Part shown: positions 54,394-62,070 of the stretch, piece by piece | Position numbering within the stretch: position 1 is the stretch's first letter | How the letters are laid out: every line of letters starts with the position of its first letter | NCBI GenBank assembly: GCA_015478725.1 | Contig: JADMIG010000003.1 | Span: 1-64,000 of the forward strand | Length of the DNA: 64,000 nucleotides | Reading direction: 5' to 3' | From: Chloroflexota bacterium | GTDB lineage: Bacteria > Chloroflexota > Limnocylindria > Limnocylindrales > CSP1-4 | Made by a program: the position numbers and the translations under genes | Notes under the pieces: generated by a model | What the model was told of the DNA's origin: nothing | Databases searched by the model: none | The model's input: the letters and a program-made list of their open reading frames with translations, nothing else

Positions 54394-54963
54394 ATGGGGA
54401 ATGGATGCCGCATCCGTCGGCTCGCCAGGTTCGGCTGGTCCGTAGAGACAGCCGACGGTGCGATCAGCGCATTCAAGCGCGACGACGGAACCGTTCTCCG
54501 CGTGGCCGACCGGCTGATGGGGACTCGTGAAGCGGCGCGTTACCTTGGCGTCCTGCCGCCGAACTTCGTTCGCGATTGGGCCTCGCGACTCGACTTTCCG
54601 TCGCCATTGGCGACCCTGTCGAGCGGACGAGTCTGGCTGGCGTCCGACATCGAGCAGTATGCGGCCGGCCGTCGCTCGCCGAAGCCGACTGACGATCGCA
54701 TCGCGGAGATCGCGCGGCGCATCGTGTGGTGGCAGAAGCCGGAGACGACGCTTGAACGCAGGCTCGAGTTCGTTGCTCGTGTCATGGCATCCGGCTCGCT
54801 GGACGAGGTCCGGGACGTCGAGCATCACTTCGGTCGAGCAGTGCTCCGCGAGGCCGTGGTCAAGGCGCCGGCGGGCGTCTTCGATCGGCGTTCGTGGAGC
54901 TACTGGTTGCTCGTTCTTGGTCTCGAGCGGACGACGCCGCTCCCTGTGAGGCATGTGCCGTGA
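54394..54963 (+). CDS. HTH protein, putative antitoxin of AbiEii-type module
   Basis: 189-aa protein with two parts. Residues ~41-90 are an AlpA/MerR-like helix-turn-helix (GTREAARYLGVLPPNFVRDW, then SGRVWLASDIEQYA). Residues ~118-180 (EFVARVMASGSLDEVRDVEH, RAPAGVFDRRSWSYW-like segment at 158-171) resemble the small proteins usually encoded just upstream of AbiEii/DUF1814 nucleotidyltransferases. I infer an antitoxin fused to its own DNA-binding domain. The start is set by the -10 box 6 nt upstream. Base composition is visibly less GC-rich than the flanking core genes. Confidence 0.75.
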   Translation: MGNGCRIRRLARFGWSVETADGAISAFKRDDGTVLRVADRLMGTREAARYLGVLPPNFVRDWASRLDFPSPLATLSSGRVWLASDIEQYAAGRRSPKPTDDRIAEIARRIVWWQKPETTLERRLEFVARVMASGSLDEVRDVEHHFGRAVLREAVVKAPAGVFDRRSWSYWLLVLGLERTTPLPVRHVP

Positions 54964-55661
54964 GTCGCGAGCGCCGGTTGGAGCGCTTCTCGCACCTGCC
55001 CGTTCTCGATCCGGAAGCCGGGATCCTTTCCGGGCCCCAGGCAGGACTATGGCCGAAGCTCGGAGATACTCCGGACCACTTCGTCCTGTATGGCGGCACG
55101 GCTCTGGCCTTGCGTTTCGGTCACCGCGCGTCGGTGGACTTCGACTTCTTCTCGGCCTGGTCCTTCAGCCCGACGGAACTGCTTGCCGACCTTGCCTGGC
55201 TCGGGAGGGTGACCATCAACCGCTCGTCTCCGAACAACCTGGAGTTCACGACCGCGAGTGATGTCCGGTTCTCGTTCCTCGGTGGGATGAGCCTCCAGTG
55301 TGTCGCGGAGCCGTCGATCGTCGAGGAGAACGGGCTCGTCGTCGCCTCGGTCTTCGACCTCGCCGGAACGAAGGCGAAGGCCCTCCTCGATCGATCCGAG
55401 TGGAAGGACTACGTCGACATCGCGACCCTCCTCCGCCACGACCAGACGCTGGCCGACATCATCGGCTATGCGACGACGATCTTCGATCCGCAGTTCGAGT
55501 TCCCGGCCGCGGCGTTCCTGCGATCGCTCGTCTACTTCAACGAAGGCACCGCGCCGGAGGTTCCGGAGGAGCTGCAACGGGAGCTCGAAGCGGCGGTCGC
55601 GCGCACCGAGCGGGAGCCGATCGCGGTGTTCGAGCCGTACTCGGCCTCGATTCTGCCGTAG
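54960..55661 (+). CDS. AbiEii/AbiGii-family nucleotidyltransferase toxin
   Basis: 233-aa protein of the DUF1814/AbiEii (MenT-like) family. The nucleotidyltransferase signature is YGGTALALRFGHRASVDFDFF with Gly45-Gly46 and Asp60/Asp62, and the later family block is FDLAGTKAKALLDRSEWKD. Known members act as toxins in type IV-like toxin-antitoxin or abortive phage infection systems by transferring nucleotides to tRNA or other targets. GTG 54960 overlaps the antitoxin stop (GTGA), antitoxin first. It is full length with intact active-site residues. Confidence 0.85.
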   Translation: MSRERRLERFSHLPVLDPEAGILSGPQAGLWPKLGDTPDHFVLYGGTALALRFGHRASVDFDFFSAWSFSPTELLADLAWLGRVTINRSSPNNLEFTTASDVRFSFLGGMSLQCVAEPSIVEENGLVVASVFDLAGTKAKALLDRSEWKDYVDIATLLRHDQTLADIIGYATTIFDPQFEFPAAAFLRSLVYFNEGTAPEVPEELQRELEAAVARTEREPIAVFEPYSASILP

Positions 55662-55714
55662 CCCCGTGCACGTTTTGCCGCGGCCACCGCACGGCAGTCA
55701 GGTGAGTCCCAACA

Positions 55715-55796
55715 ACGGCGAGCGCCTCCGTGACCGGGCCGACGTGACCCACGCCCGCAGTGCCGGCTTGCACAGGACGCGACCGGTGGACTCCAA
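55715..55796 (+). repeat. ~82-bp direct repeat, copy 1
   Basis: Begins ACGGCGAGCGCCTCCGTGAC and ends GGTGGACTCCAA. It matches 56728-56808 at all but four positions (one 1-nt gap, three transitions). It lies 53 nt after the AbiEii gene and 39 nt before the DUF433 gene. Confidence 0.95.
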
Positions 55797-55835
55797 GGCT
55801 GACCGAGGGTAGTCTTGCGGCGGAGGTCAGGCTCG

Positions 55836-56054
55836 ATGGACCGCAAGGGGAAGCCAGCGATCACGCGCGATCCCGAGACGCACAGCGGCGCGCCCGTTTT
55901 CAGCGGGACGCGGATCGCCGTCAAGGTGCTCTTCGACTACCTCGAGGATGGCCAATCGGTGGACGATTTCGTGAAGCACTACCCGTCGGTCTCTCGCGAG
56001 CAGGCCATTGCCGCGCTTGACGAGGTCGAGGCGCTTCTCGAGACGACGGCGTAG
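55836..56054 (+). CDS. DUF433 antitoxin-like protein
   Basis: 72-aa protein of the DUF433 family: ITRDPETHSGAPVFSGTRIA, then DYLEDGQSVDDFVKHYPSVS and EQAIAALDEVEALL. These small winged-helix-like proteins are typically paired with a DUF5615 PIN-like partner and predicted as antitoxins. ATG 55836 has GGAGG at 55822-55826. The next gene starts 4 nt after its stop. Confidence 0.88.
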   Translation: MDRKGKPAITRDPETHSGAPVFSGTRIAVKVLFDYLEDGQSVDDFVKHYPSVSREQAIAALDEVEALLETTA

Positions 56055-56058
56055 GCGG

Positions 56059-56694
56059 ATGCGCGTCGTTATCGACGAGGACATCCCGAAAGAGTTGACC
56101 CCGCTCTTCGCGCGACCCGGGCTTCTCGTAGACCATGTCGAGGATATCGGGCTGAAGGGCACGAAGAACGGCGTCCTGCTCGCCGCGCTCTCTGCCAACT
56201 GCGACATCCTCGTCACTGGCGACACCAACGTCGGGCACCAGCCGAACCTCGGCAAGTTCGATCTCGCCATCGTGCTCATCCATCCGCGGCGGCTCGTCGT
56301 CGAGCTGATCACGCCCCTGATCCAGGCCGAAGCGTGGGCAGTCCTCGACGGACGGCTGAGTGAGGCCCTGCAGATCGGGCCCGCTGTCGTCATCGGGCCC
56401 ACGTCGTCATCAGCCCCACGACTAGCGCTAAAGATCGCCGAGACCGTCGGCCTCAGTCGCCTCCCAGGTGGCGCGCTCGCTGAGCTCGGCAACCCAGGCG
56501 TCGGGATCGCTGCGAACGTGCTGGTAGGCCGCGTCAGCGTCCGCGAAGAACCGCTCGGTCCGGGCCGCCTCCACGAGCTCCTCGACCACTCGGCTCATCG
56601 GCTCGCCGCGCTCCTCCGCCAGGCTGCGCAACGCCGCCTTCGTCCGCTCGCTGATCCGCAGCATCGTCATGCGCCCACTCCACATGGATGTTGA
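56059..56694 (+). CDS. DUF5615 PIN-like toxin, C-terminally extended
   Basis: Residues 1 to ~107 are DUF5615: RVVIDEDIPKELTPLFARPG with acidic residues, then LLAALSANCDILVTGDTNVG and RRLVVELITPLIQAEAWAV. The family is PIN-like and predicted nuclease toxin of the DUF433 pair. Normal length is about 110-125 aa, but the frame runs on to 211 aa. The extra ~90 residues are antisense to the orphan antitoxin gene (56428-56685), so the natural stop was probably lost by frameshift or fusion near 56400. Whether the protein is functional is uncertain. Confidence 0.75.
   Translation: MRVVIDEDIPKELTPLFARPGLLVDHVEDIGLKGTKNGVLLAALSANCDILVTGDTNVGHQPNLGKFDLAIVLIHPRRLVVELITPLIQAEAWAVLDGRLSEALQIGPAVVIGPTSSSAPRLALKIAETVGLSRLPGGALAELGNPGVGIAANVLVGRVSVREEPLGPGRLHELLDHSAHRLAALLRQAAQRRLRPLADPQHRHAPTPHGC
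56428..56685 (-). CDS. Orphan ribbon-helix-helix antitoxin
   Basis: 85-aa protein with MLRISERTKAALRSLAEERG and PMSRVVEELVEAARTERFF, an RHH-type DNA-binding antitoxin, then the C-terminal toxin-wrapping tail ending WEATEADGLGDL. Such antitoxins normally precede a MazF/PemK- or PIN-type toxin; none follows here, because the frame runs into the convergent DUF5615 gene. TAGTCA (56692-56697, minus) lies 6 nt before ATG 56685, supporting a leaderless start and continued expression. Confidence 0.72.
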   Translation of the reverse strand: MWSGRMTMLRISERTKAALRSLAEERGEPMSRVVEELVEAARTERFFADADAAYQHVRSDPDAWVAELSERATWEATEADGLGDL

Positions 56695-56727
56695 CTACAG
56701 AGGAGTATGCGTGAGCTGTAGACCGAG

Positions 56728-56808
56728 ACGGCGAGCGCCTCGTGACCGGGCCGACGTGACCCACGCCCGCAATGCTGGCTTGCACAGGACGCGACCGGTG
56801 GATTCCAA
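56728..56808 (+). repeat. ~82-bp direct repeat, copy 2
   Basis: 81 bp matching 55715-55796 with one deletion and three transitions. It lies 30 nt before the 3' end of the DUF4143 ATPase gene. The two copies bracket the DUF433/DUF5615/orphan-antitoxin segment. Confidence 0.95.
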
Positions 56809-56837
56809 CAAGATGCGGCGCTCCCTCGCTGCTGCCT

Positions 56838-58250
56838 CTACGACCCGAGCAGCCATGCAAGCAGCGCGGACGGGACGGCGAGCATGTCCTCGTCGAGCGC
56901 GAACGCGCGGCGGGTAGCGACAACACCACCGACACCCCGAGCCGCGATCGCCCGACTCGCACCGCGCCAGCCCGTGTCCACGTACTTCGACTCGAAGCCG
57001 AGCCCCAGCCGTGAGCCGACGAAGTCGATCTCGGTCTTCGAGTTCGGGTTCACCCAGTACCGCACCTCGGCCATCCCCACGAACGCGCCATGCATCTCGC
57101 GCTCAATCGAGCGATGCAGGGCGAGCGCCATCTGCTGCTCGCTGACGTTGGGGACCACTGGCTCGACCGCGCTTGGATCCACGAGGTGGGGCAGACGCGC
57201 CAGGAGCGGGTCCGTGAAGTAGAACTTCCGCTGTGCCTTCATGTTCGGCCGGCCGTCGTTGTCCTTGTAACAGCGGAAGCCGAGGAATGCGGTGACGAGC
57301 TCGGTGATGCGTGCGTCGGCCTGCTCGTTGTCAGTGAAGCCCACGTCGCGGGCCAGGTCGGAGAGGTTGATCGGGCCTGAGAGTGAGAGTGCCAATCGCT
57401 CGATGAAGGCGAGAGCTTCCGGTGGCGTGGTCCGCATCGACCGAAACGCTTCGCCTCGGACGACATTCCAGAGGTCGCGGACGAAGGCCGGGGCGATGTC
57501 GCCGGTGTCCATGAACGAGGAGACGACCTTCGGGTACCCGCCGACGTGAAGGTAGTTCTCCCAGGCGTCGGCGAGTTGGGGGATGAACACCTGAAGCTCC
57601 TCGAGGAGCGGTGGCGCGTCGGAGAACACGTCTCGCGGACGCAAGGCTGGGATCGGGGGGACGTTGGCGTCCGCGCCCGTCACGGCGCAGAAGGAGCGGA
57701 ACGACATCGGGAGCAGGAGGCGCTCGCCCGCATCGGCCGGCTCGCCGTGGCGGCCGGCCAGGTTGGCGACTCCGTCCTGGATCCCGGCCGACGAAGAGCC
57801 GGTGAGGACGACACAGTCCTCGCGGAAGGCCGTCGTGTCCCGCTCGTCCTTGACGATCGCGTGCCAGTCGTCGATCGCGGTGATCTCGTCGATGAACCAG
57901 TGGCGCGGCCCTGCGATGGCGGGAAAGCGGCTCCGCCCGAGGTGGAGCATCCGCCGGAGGTCAACACCCCGGAGCCCGTCACATGAGAAGTAGAGGATGG
58001 AGCGCGGGTTGGCGGCCCCTGACACGGCCGCCGCGATGGCTCGCTTCAGCTCGACGCTCTTGCCAACGCGCCGTGGGCCGAGCAGCAGGTACAGCCCGTT
58101 GGGCCGGATGTCGGCAAGAGGCGCCGGCTCGTACACGATGGAGACTGCACGGACCGCCTTAAGGTCTGGATCGTCCCGCTCCCAGCCGGCCGGATCGCGC
58201 CACCAGGTGCACTTCTCGGAAAGCCGGGCGAAGAGTTGTGCGTCGTTCAC
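56838..58250 (-). CDS. AAA ATPase with DUF4143 domain
   Basis: 470-aa protein: Walker A LLLGPRRVGKSVELKR (58-65), Walker B HWFIDEITAIDD (117-123), arginine-sensor LTGSSSAG, then the DUF4143 C-terminal domain with a PD-(D/E)xK-like core TEIDFVGSRLGLGFESKYV near 405-425. The family (COG1373) is widespread in accessory islands and of unknown function, possibly linked to toxin-antitoxin or mobile elements. GTG 58250 has only a weak ribosome site. It is divergent from the anti-sigma gene, with two palindromes in the gap. Confidence 0.87.
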   Translation of the reverse strand: MNDAQLFARLSEKCTWWRDPAGWERDDPDLKAVRAVSIVYEPAPLADIRPNGLYLLLGPRRVGKSVELKRAIAAAVSGAANPRSILYFSCDGLRGVDLRRMLHLGRSRFPAIAGPRHWFIDEITAIDDWHAIVKDERDTTAFREDCVVLTGSSSAGIQDGVANLAGRHGEPADAGERLLLPMSFRSFCAVTGADANVPPIPALRPRDVFSDAPPLLEELQVFIPQLADAWENYLHVGGYPKVVSSFMDTGDIAPAFVRDLWNVVRGEAFRSMRTTPPEALAFIERLALSLSGPINLSDLARDVGFTDNEQADARITELVTAFLGFRCYKDNDGRPNMKAQRKFYFTDPLLARLPHLVDPSAVEPVVPNVSEQQMALALHRSIEREMHGAFVGMAEVRYWVNPNSKTEIDFVGSRLGLGFESKYVDTGWRGASRAIAARGVGGVVATRRAFALDEDMLAVPSALLAWLLGS

Positions 58251-58275
58251 AGGTCCGCCAGCGAGGGTATGGTTC

Positions 58276-58325
58276 TGGCCGTCATGTCGGCAAACAGGGT
58301 ATCTCTTTTGCCGTCATGTCGGCAA
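58276..58325. promoter_or_regulatory. Two palindromic sites spaced 32 bp
   Basis: TTGCCGTCATGTCGGCAA (58308-58325) has arms TTGCCG/CGGCAA; TGGCCGTCATGTCGGCAA (58276-58293) is the same with one arm mismatch. Each is followed by CAGGGTATCTC, so the whole ~32-bp unit is duplicated, and a third half-site TTTGCC follows at ~58339. The 32-bp spacing is about three helical turns. The sites lie between the ATPase gene and the anti-sigma gene and look like tandem operators. Confidence 0.65.
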
Positions 58326-58451
58326 CCAGGGTATCTCGTTTGCCAATAGGCACGATCATGGCGACGGAATCCGCACCGTCAAGCGCACAGCGGCGCGCCC
58401 GTTTACGCCCACCCGTGCAACTTTTTCGCACCCGGCGGTCATGTACATGGT

Positions 58452-59240
58452 GTGACCGAGCATCCGATCGACCACGTCGCCGCGCGCCGCCTCATCGACG
58501 CCTATCTCGTCGACGATCTCGACGCCGCCGGCGCGACCCGCCTCGCCGCCCACCTCCACGGCTGCCCCGCGTGCGCGGCGGAGCTCGGTGGCAGCACCCG
58601 GGTCCTCGCCCTCCTCGCGACCCTCTCCACGCCGCGGCCCACGCCGGACCTGGATGAGCGGATCCTCGTCGCCGCGCTCGCCGATCGGGCCCGCCGGCAC
58701 GAGCACCGGTCGTGGCTCTCGGATCTCCGCACGCAGGTCCTTCGCGGCGCGATGCGGACCACCGGCACCGTCGTCGTGACCATCGTGACCGTCGCCCTCC
58801 TCGGCGGCGCATTCGTGTTCGCGGCCACGTGGGTCGGCTCCAACCTTCCGCGCTTCGCGTCGAGTGATACCATCCGGCCCGTGGCGACGCCGACGCTCAC
58901 ACCGACTCAGACTGCCCAGAGCACGCCGGCACCGATCACGACACCGCGCGTGACTCCGGCGGCTTCGGCGACCCCGGTCCCCGCCGCTCCCACCGCGAGC
59001 CCGGCACCCACGCCGACGCCGAGCGCGTCGCCGTCCCCGAGCGCCACGCCCACGCCGAGCCCGACGCCGACTCCCACGCCGACGCCGAGCCCGACCATCG
59101 GGCCCTCGCCGACGCCGACCGCGACGGCCACCCCCACGCCAACACCCACCCCCTCGCCGACGGTCAAGCCGCGTCGCACGCCGCCTCCGTCGGCCTCACC
59201 CGCAGCGACGCAGGGCGCGTCGTCCAGCACATCGCCGTAA
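58452..59240 (+). CDS. Zinc-finger anti-sigma factor
   Basis: 262-aa membrane protein. The N-terminal ZAS domain has His34-x3-Cys38-x2-Cys41 (AHLHGCPACAAEL), which binds zinc and an ECF sigma factor. A single transmembrane helix at ~102-125 (TGTVVVTIVTVALLGGAFVF) is followed by ~130 extracytoplasmic residues of Thr/Pro/Ser repeats, as in wall-spanning regions. GTG 58452 is the only reasonable start, since the ZAS domain begins within 15 residues. The presumed cognate sigma factor is at 53563, separated by the toxin-antitoxin island. The next gene encodes a surface protein. Confidence 0.88.
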   Translation: MTEHPIDHVAARRLIDAYLVDDLDAAGATRLAAHLHGCPACAAELGGSTRVLALLATLSTPRPTPDLDERILVAALADRARRHEHRSWLSDLRTQVLRGAMRTTGTVVVTIVTVALLGGAFVFAATWVGSNLPRFASSDTIRPVATPTLTPTQTAQSTPAPITTPRVTPAASATPVPAAPTASPAPTPTPSASPSPSATPTPSPTPTPTPTPSPTIGPSPTPTATATPTPTPTPSPTVKPRRTPPPSASPAATQGASSSTSP

Positions 59241-59419
59241 CTGCAGGGCGCGCAGGGCGCGTCATGCCGTTCCGGGCCTTCCGGAAGGCATCGGTAGCAG
59301 GAAACCACAGCCGGATCGGGGACTGACGAAAGGAGCAGAGGGGCCGATCCGAACCCGGGAGCGCGGCTTCCGGATCACCCAGGAATCGTCAAACGTAACC
59401 CTCACTGGAGGAACACCAC

Positions 59420-61960
59420 TTGAGTATCAAGAAGAAGGCGTTGAGCATCGGCATGAGTGCCGGGCTGATCGCCTCACTCTTCGCAACAGCGGTCGCGCCG
59501 ACCGCGCTGGCGGCGATCACCGTCGGCAACGCCGGCAACGTGCCGGTCGGCGGCACGTCAGCAGCCAACGTGAGCTTCACGTTCACCGAGCAGGCGATCG
59601 CCTCGCTCTCGAACAATCCGGGCACGTTCACCGTCACGATCCTTCCCGCCCTCCCCGGAGCGGGCAGCGTGAGCTTCGTCGGCACCCCGAGCACCGCCGG
59701 ATCCACCGGTTCGCTCGGCGCGTACGCGAGCATCGCCGGCAATGCGCTGACCATCGGCATCTCCGGCTCCGATGTGAACAACATCGAGTCGATCTTCATC
59801 AGCGGCCTGAAGATCTCGGCCGCACCTGGCACCACCCTCGGCCCCATCAGGGCGTCGATCACCGCGGCCACCGCGCCCCAGTTCGCGAACGCCGGCGCCG
59901 CAGCGGCTGCCTTCTCGGGCGGCGGCACTGCGACCGGCACCATTTCGGTCGGCATCGGTTCCGGCGCAACCTCCGTCATCGTCAACAACACCAGCCCGGG
60001 CTGCCTCTTCAGCAGCGCCGGCACCCTCACCTTCGCCACGAGCCCTGAGTCCGTCGCCCTGACGACGGCCAGCGCGGCGAACACGCCGGCTGCGGGCCAG
60101 CAGACCCTCACCATCGGCGCGACGGCCAACGTCCACGGTGCCAATGAGGTCGTGAGCGAATCGAACGGCTGCGCGGTGTCGACCACGCTCGCATCCCCCG
60201 GCACCGTCGTCGCCGCCGTCAGCTACGGCTCGTCCGGTAACGCCACGGTCTACCCGGGTGAGAGCAGCCAGTTCGCCAGCAACCTGTTCTTCACCGAGCC
60301 TTCCGCGGGCTTCCTGCTGGCCGGTTCGACCTTCACCTTCACGATCCTGACGCCGGGCGTCGTCTTCTCGACAGCACCCGTGGTCAGCGACAACAACGGC
60401 GCGATGACGCTGTCGGCACCCGTCATCTCGGCGAGCCGAACCACCGCGACCGTCACGGTGAATACAGCGTCCACGGGCACTGCCGCCACGATCACCCTTG
60501 GGTCGACCGGTTTCTCGGTCCCCCCGATCCTCTATGACGTCGCCTCGAGCGTCGCTCCCGGCACGTTCATCTCCGTCGGCCTCACGACGAGCGCGGCGCA
60601 GGCCGTTCTCCCGCCGACCAACACGAATGCCGTCGTCTTCCGTGGGATCGCCGCCTCGGCGCCGAGCCCGACGGTCTACATCGGCGAGAACAACCAGACC
60701 GCCGGCCTGATCACGTTCAAGGAAGCCGCCGCGGGCTTCTTCACGGACGGTATCGGCACGGCGACCAACACCTTCGAGATCTGCCCGGTCGGCGTGACCT
60801 ACGCCTTCACGCTGGCCCCAGTCGCGATGGTCGTCGGTGGCACGGGCGGCGGCAACCTCATCCTCCGGGATGGCGCCGCAGCCTCGACCACCAATATCGT
60901 CGTTGGCACCAACATCGGCGGCGGTTGCTACATGTGGACCGTCTGGACCGCCAGCACCACCGCGTCGACGATCGTCATCGGCGCTGCGCCGAGCGCGGCG
61001 ACCGGCGCGCTCATCAACGTGACCTCCGATCAGGCCCCCGGCGGCGTTGCCGCCGGCCTGTACATCGGCTCGTCGTCCTTCGTCAGCTCGCTCACGCTCG
61101 CCGCGACCGTACAGTTCGCGACGGCGGTCTATCGCAACCAGGTCGTGGTGACCGCGCTGTCGCAGCCGGCCATCGCGCCCGGAACCACCAGTGCCGCCGC
61201 CGGCAGCATCTCCATCGCGGAGACCGGCATCGGCCAGCTGAAGGCCAACGAGGTCATCTGCGTCGAGATCCTGCCACGCTCCGCGGCGCAGCTGATCCAG
61301 GACACGTTCCTCGAGGCCTCTGACATCGCCAGTGTCCCGGTCGTCACCGCGTCCGGGAGCGGCCTCGTCATCGGCCCGGTGGACGTGTTCACGCCGTGCC
61401 GCGCGACGGGCGAAGTGCTGACGAGGTATTCGACGTCGTTCAGCTTCACCGTCCTCCAGCAGTCCACAGGCGGCAACGGCACGCTTGTGATCAGCAACAT
61501 CCACTACACGACGACGGCCGACGCCCACCTGGGCACCGTCCTCGTCCGTGTCTCCGGACAAGACATTCACCTTGGCGGTACGACGCAGGACTTCCTCTCG
61601 ACCGTCTCCAACGCCACCATCGGCAGCCCGGCCCCGATCTCTGCCGCGAACGCCCTCGGCATTCCGCCGAACCAGGGCCCGTGGTCGACCGCGACCAAGC
61701 TTCCGGTCCGTGGCCAGTACGTCACGTGGCAGTTCAATGGCGGCTCCAGCCAGGCTGGCAAGCTCATCCAGATCTGGTTCGCCAGGAAGAACTCGGCCGG
61801 TGGTTGGGGTGCGTTCACCCTCCTCACCTCCCGACTCGCCAACTCCGCCGGAGTCGCGAACTTCTGGTGGAAGTCCTCGACCCCGGCCTGGGTCTCCGTT
61901 CGCGCCTACAGCGCGACGACGGGAACCTGGTCGGCGGCCGTCCAGGCTCGCTGGCGATAA
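59420..61960 (+). CDS. Large secreted surface-layer-like protein
   Basis: 846-aa exported protein: signal peptide 1-32 (KKKALSIGMSAGLIASLFAT to ALAA), then a long Ala/Thr/Ser/Gly/Val-rich beta-type region with few charges, typical of S-layer or surface beta-sandwich proteins. Similar segments recur (TVYPGESSQFASNLFFTEPS near 275, TVYIGENNQTAGLITFKEAA near 420), suggesting repeated domains. The C-terminal ~100 residues (GQYVTWQFNGGSSQAGKLIQ onward) form a separate domain resembling the C-terminus of the next protein. The TTG start at 59420 is chosen for its GGAGG ~10 nt upstream and signal peptide. Function as a structural coat protein is inference. Confidence 0.75.
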   Translation: MSIKKKALSIGMSAGLIASLFATAVAPTALAAITVGNAGNVPVGGTSAANVSFTFTEQAIASLSNNPGTFTVTILPALPGAGSVSFVGTPSTAGSTGSLGAYASIAGNALTIGISGSDVNNIESIFISGLKISAAPGTTLGPIRASITAATAPQFANAGAAAAAFSGGGTATGTISVGIGSGATSVIVNNTSPGCLFSSAGTLTFATSPESVALTTASAANTPAAGQQTLTIGATANVHGANEVVSESNGCAVSTTLASPGTVVAAVSYGSSGNATVYPGESSQFASNLFFTEPSAGFLLAGSTFTFTILTPGVVFSTAPVVSDNNGAMTLSAPVISASRTTATVTVNTASTGTAATITLGSTGFSVPPILYDVASSVAPGTFISVGLTTSAAQAVLPPTNTNAVVFRGIAASAPSPTVYIGENNQTAGLITFKEAAAGFFTDGIGTATNTFEICPVGVTYAFTLAPVAMVVGGTGGGNLILRDGAAASTTNIVVGTNIGGGCYMWTVWTASTTASTIVIGAAPSAATGALINVTSDQAPGGVAAGLYIGSSSFVSSLTLAATVQFATAVYRNQVVVTALSQPAIAPGTTSAAAGSISIAETGIGQLKANEVICVEILPRSAAQLIQDTFLEASDIASVPVVTASGSGLVIGPVDVFTPCRATGEVLTRYSTSFSFTVLQQSTGGNGTLVISNIHYTTTADAHLGTVLVRVSGQDIHLGGTTQDFLSTVSNATIGSPAPISAANALGIPPNQGPWSTATKLPVRGQYVTWQFNGGSSQAGKLIQIWFARKNSAGGWGAFTLLTSRLANSAGVANFWWKSSTPAWVSVRAYSATTGTWSAAVQARWR

Positions 61961-62012
61961 CCTTCGAGCACTCCCTCGGTGATGGCCCTCCGGGTCATCG
62001 CTGAGACAGATC

Positions 62013-62042
62013 GAACGGCCGGGGCTTCCGCCCCGGCCGTTC
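62013..62042 (+). terminator. Strong hairpin terminator after the surface protein gene
   Basis: Perfect 13-bp stem GAACGGCCGGGGC (62013-62025), loop TTCC, GCCCCGGCCGTTC (62030-62042), 53 nt after the stop. No T-tract follows, which is common in GC-rich genomes. Confidence 0.8.
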
Positions 62043-62070
62043 GGCATCTCAGGGGTATCCTCCGTTGACC

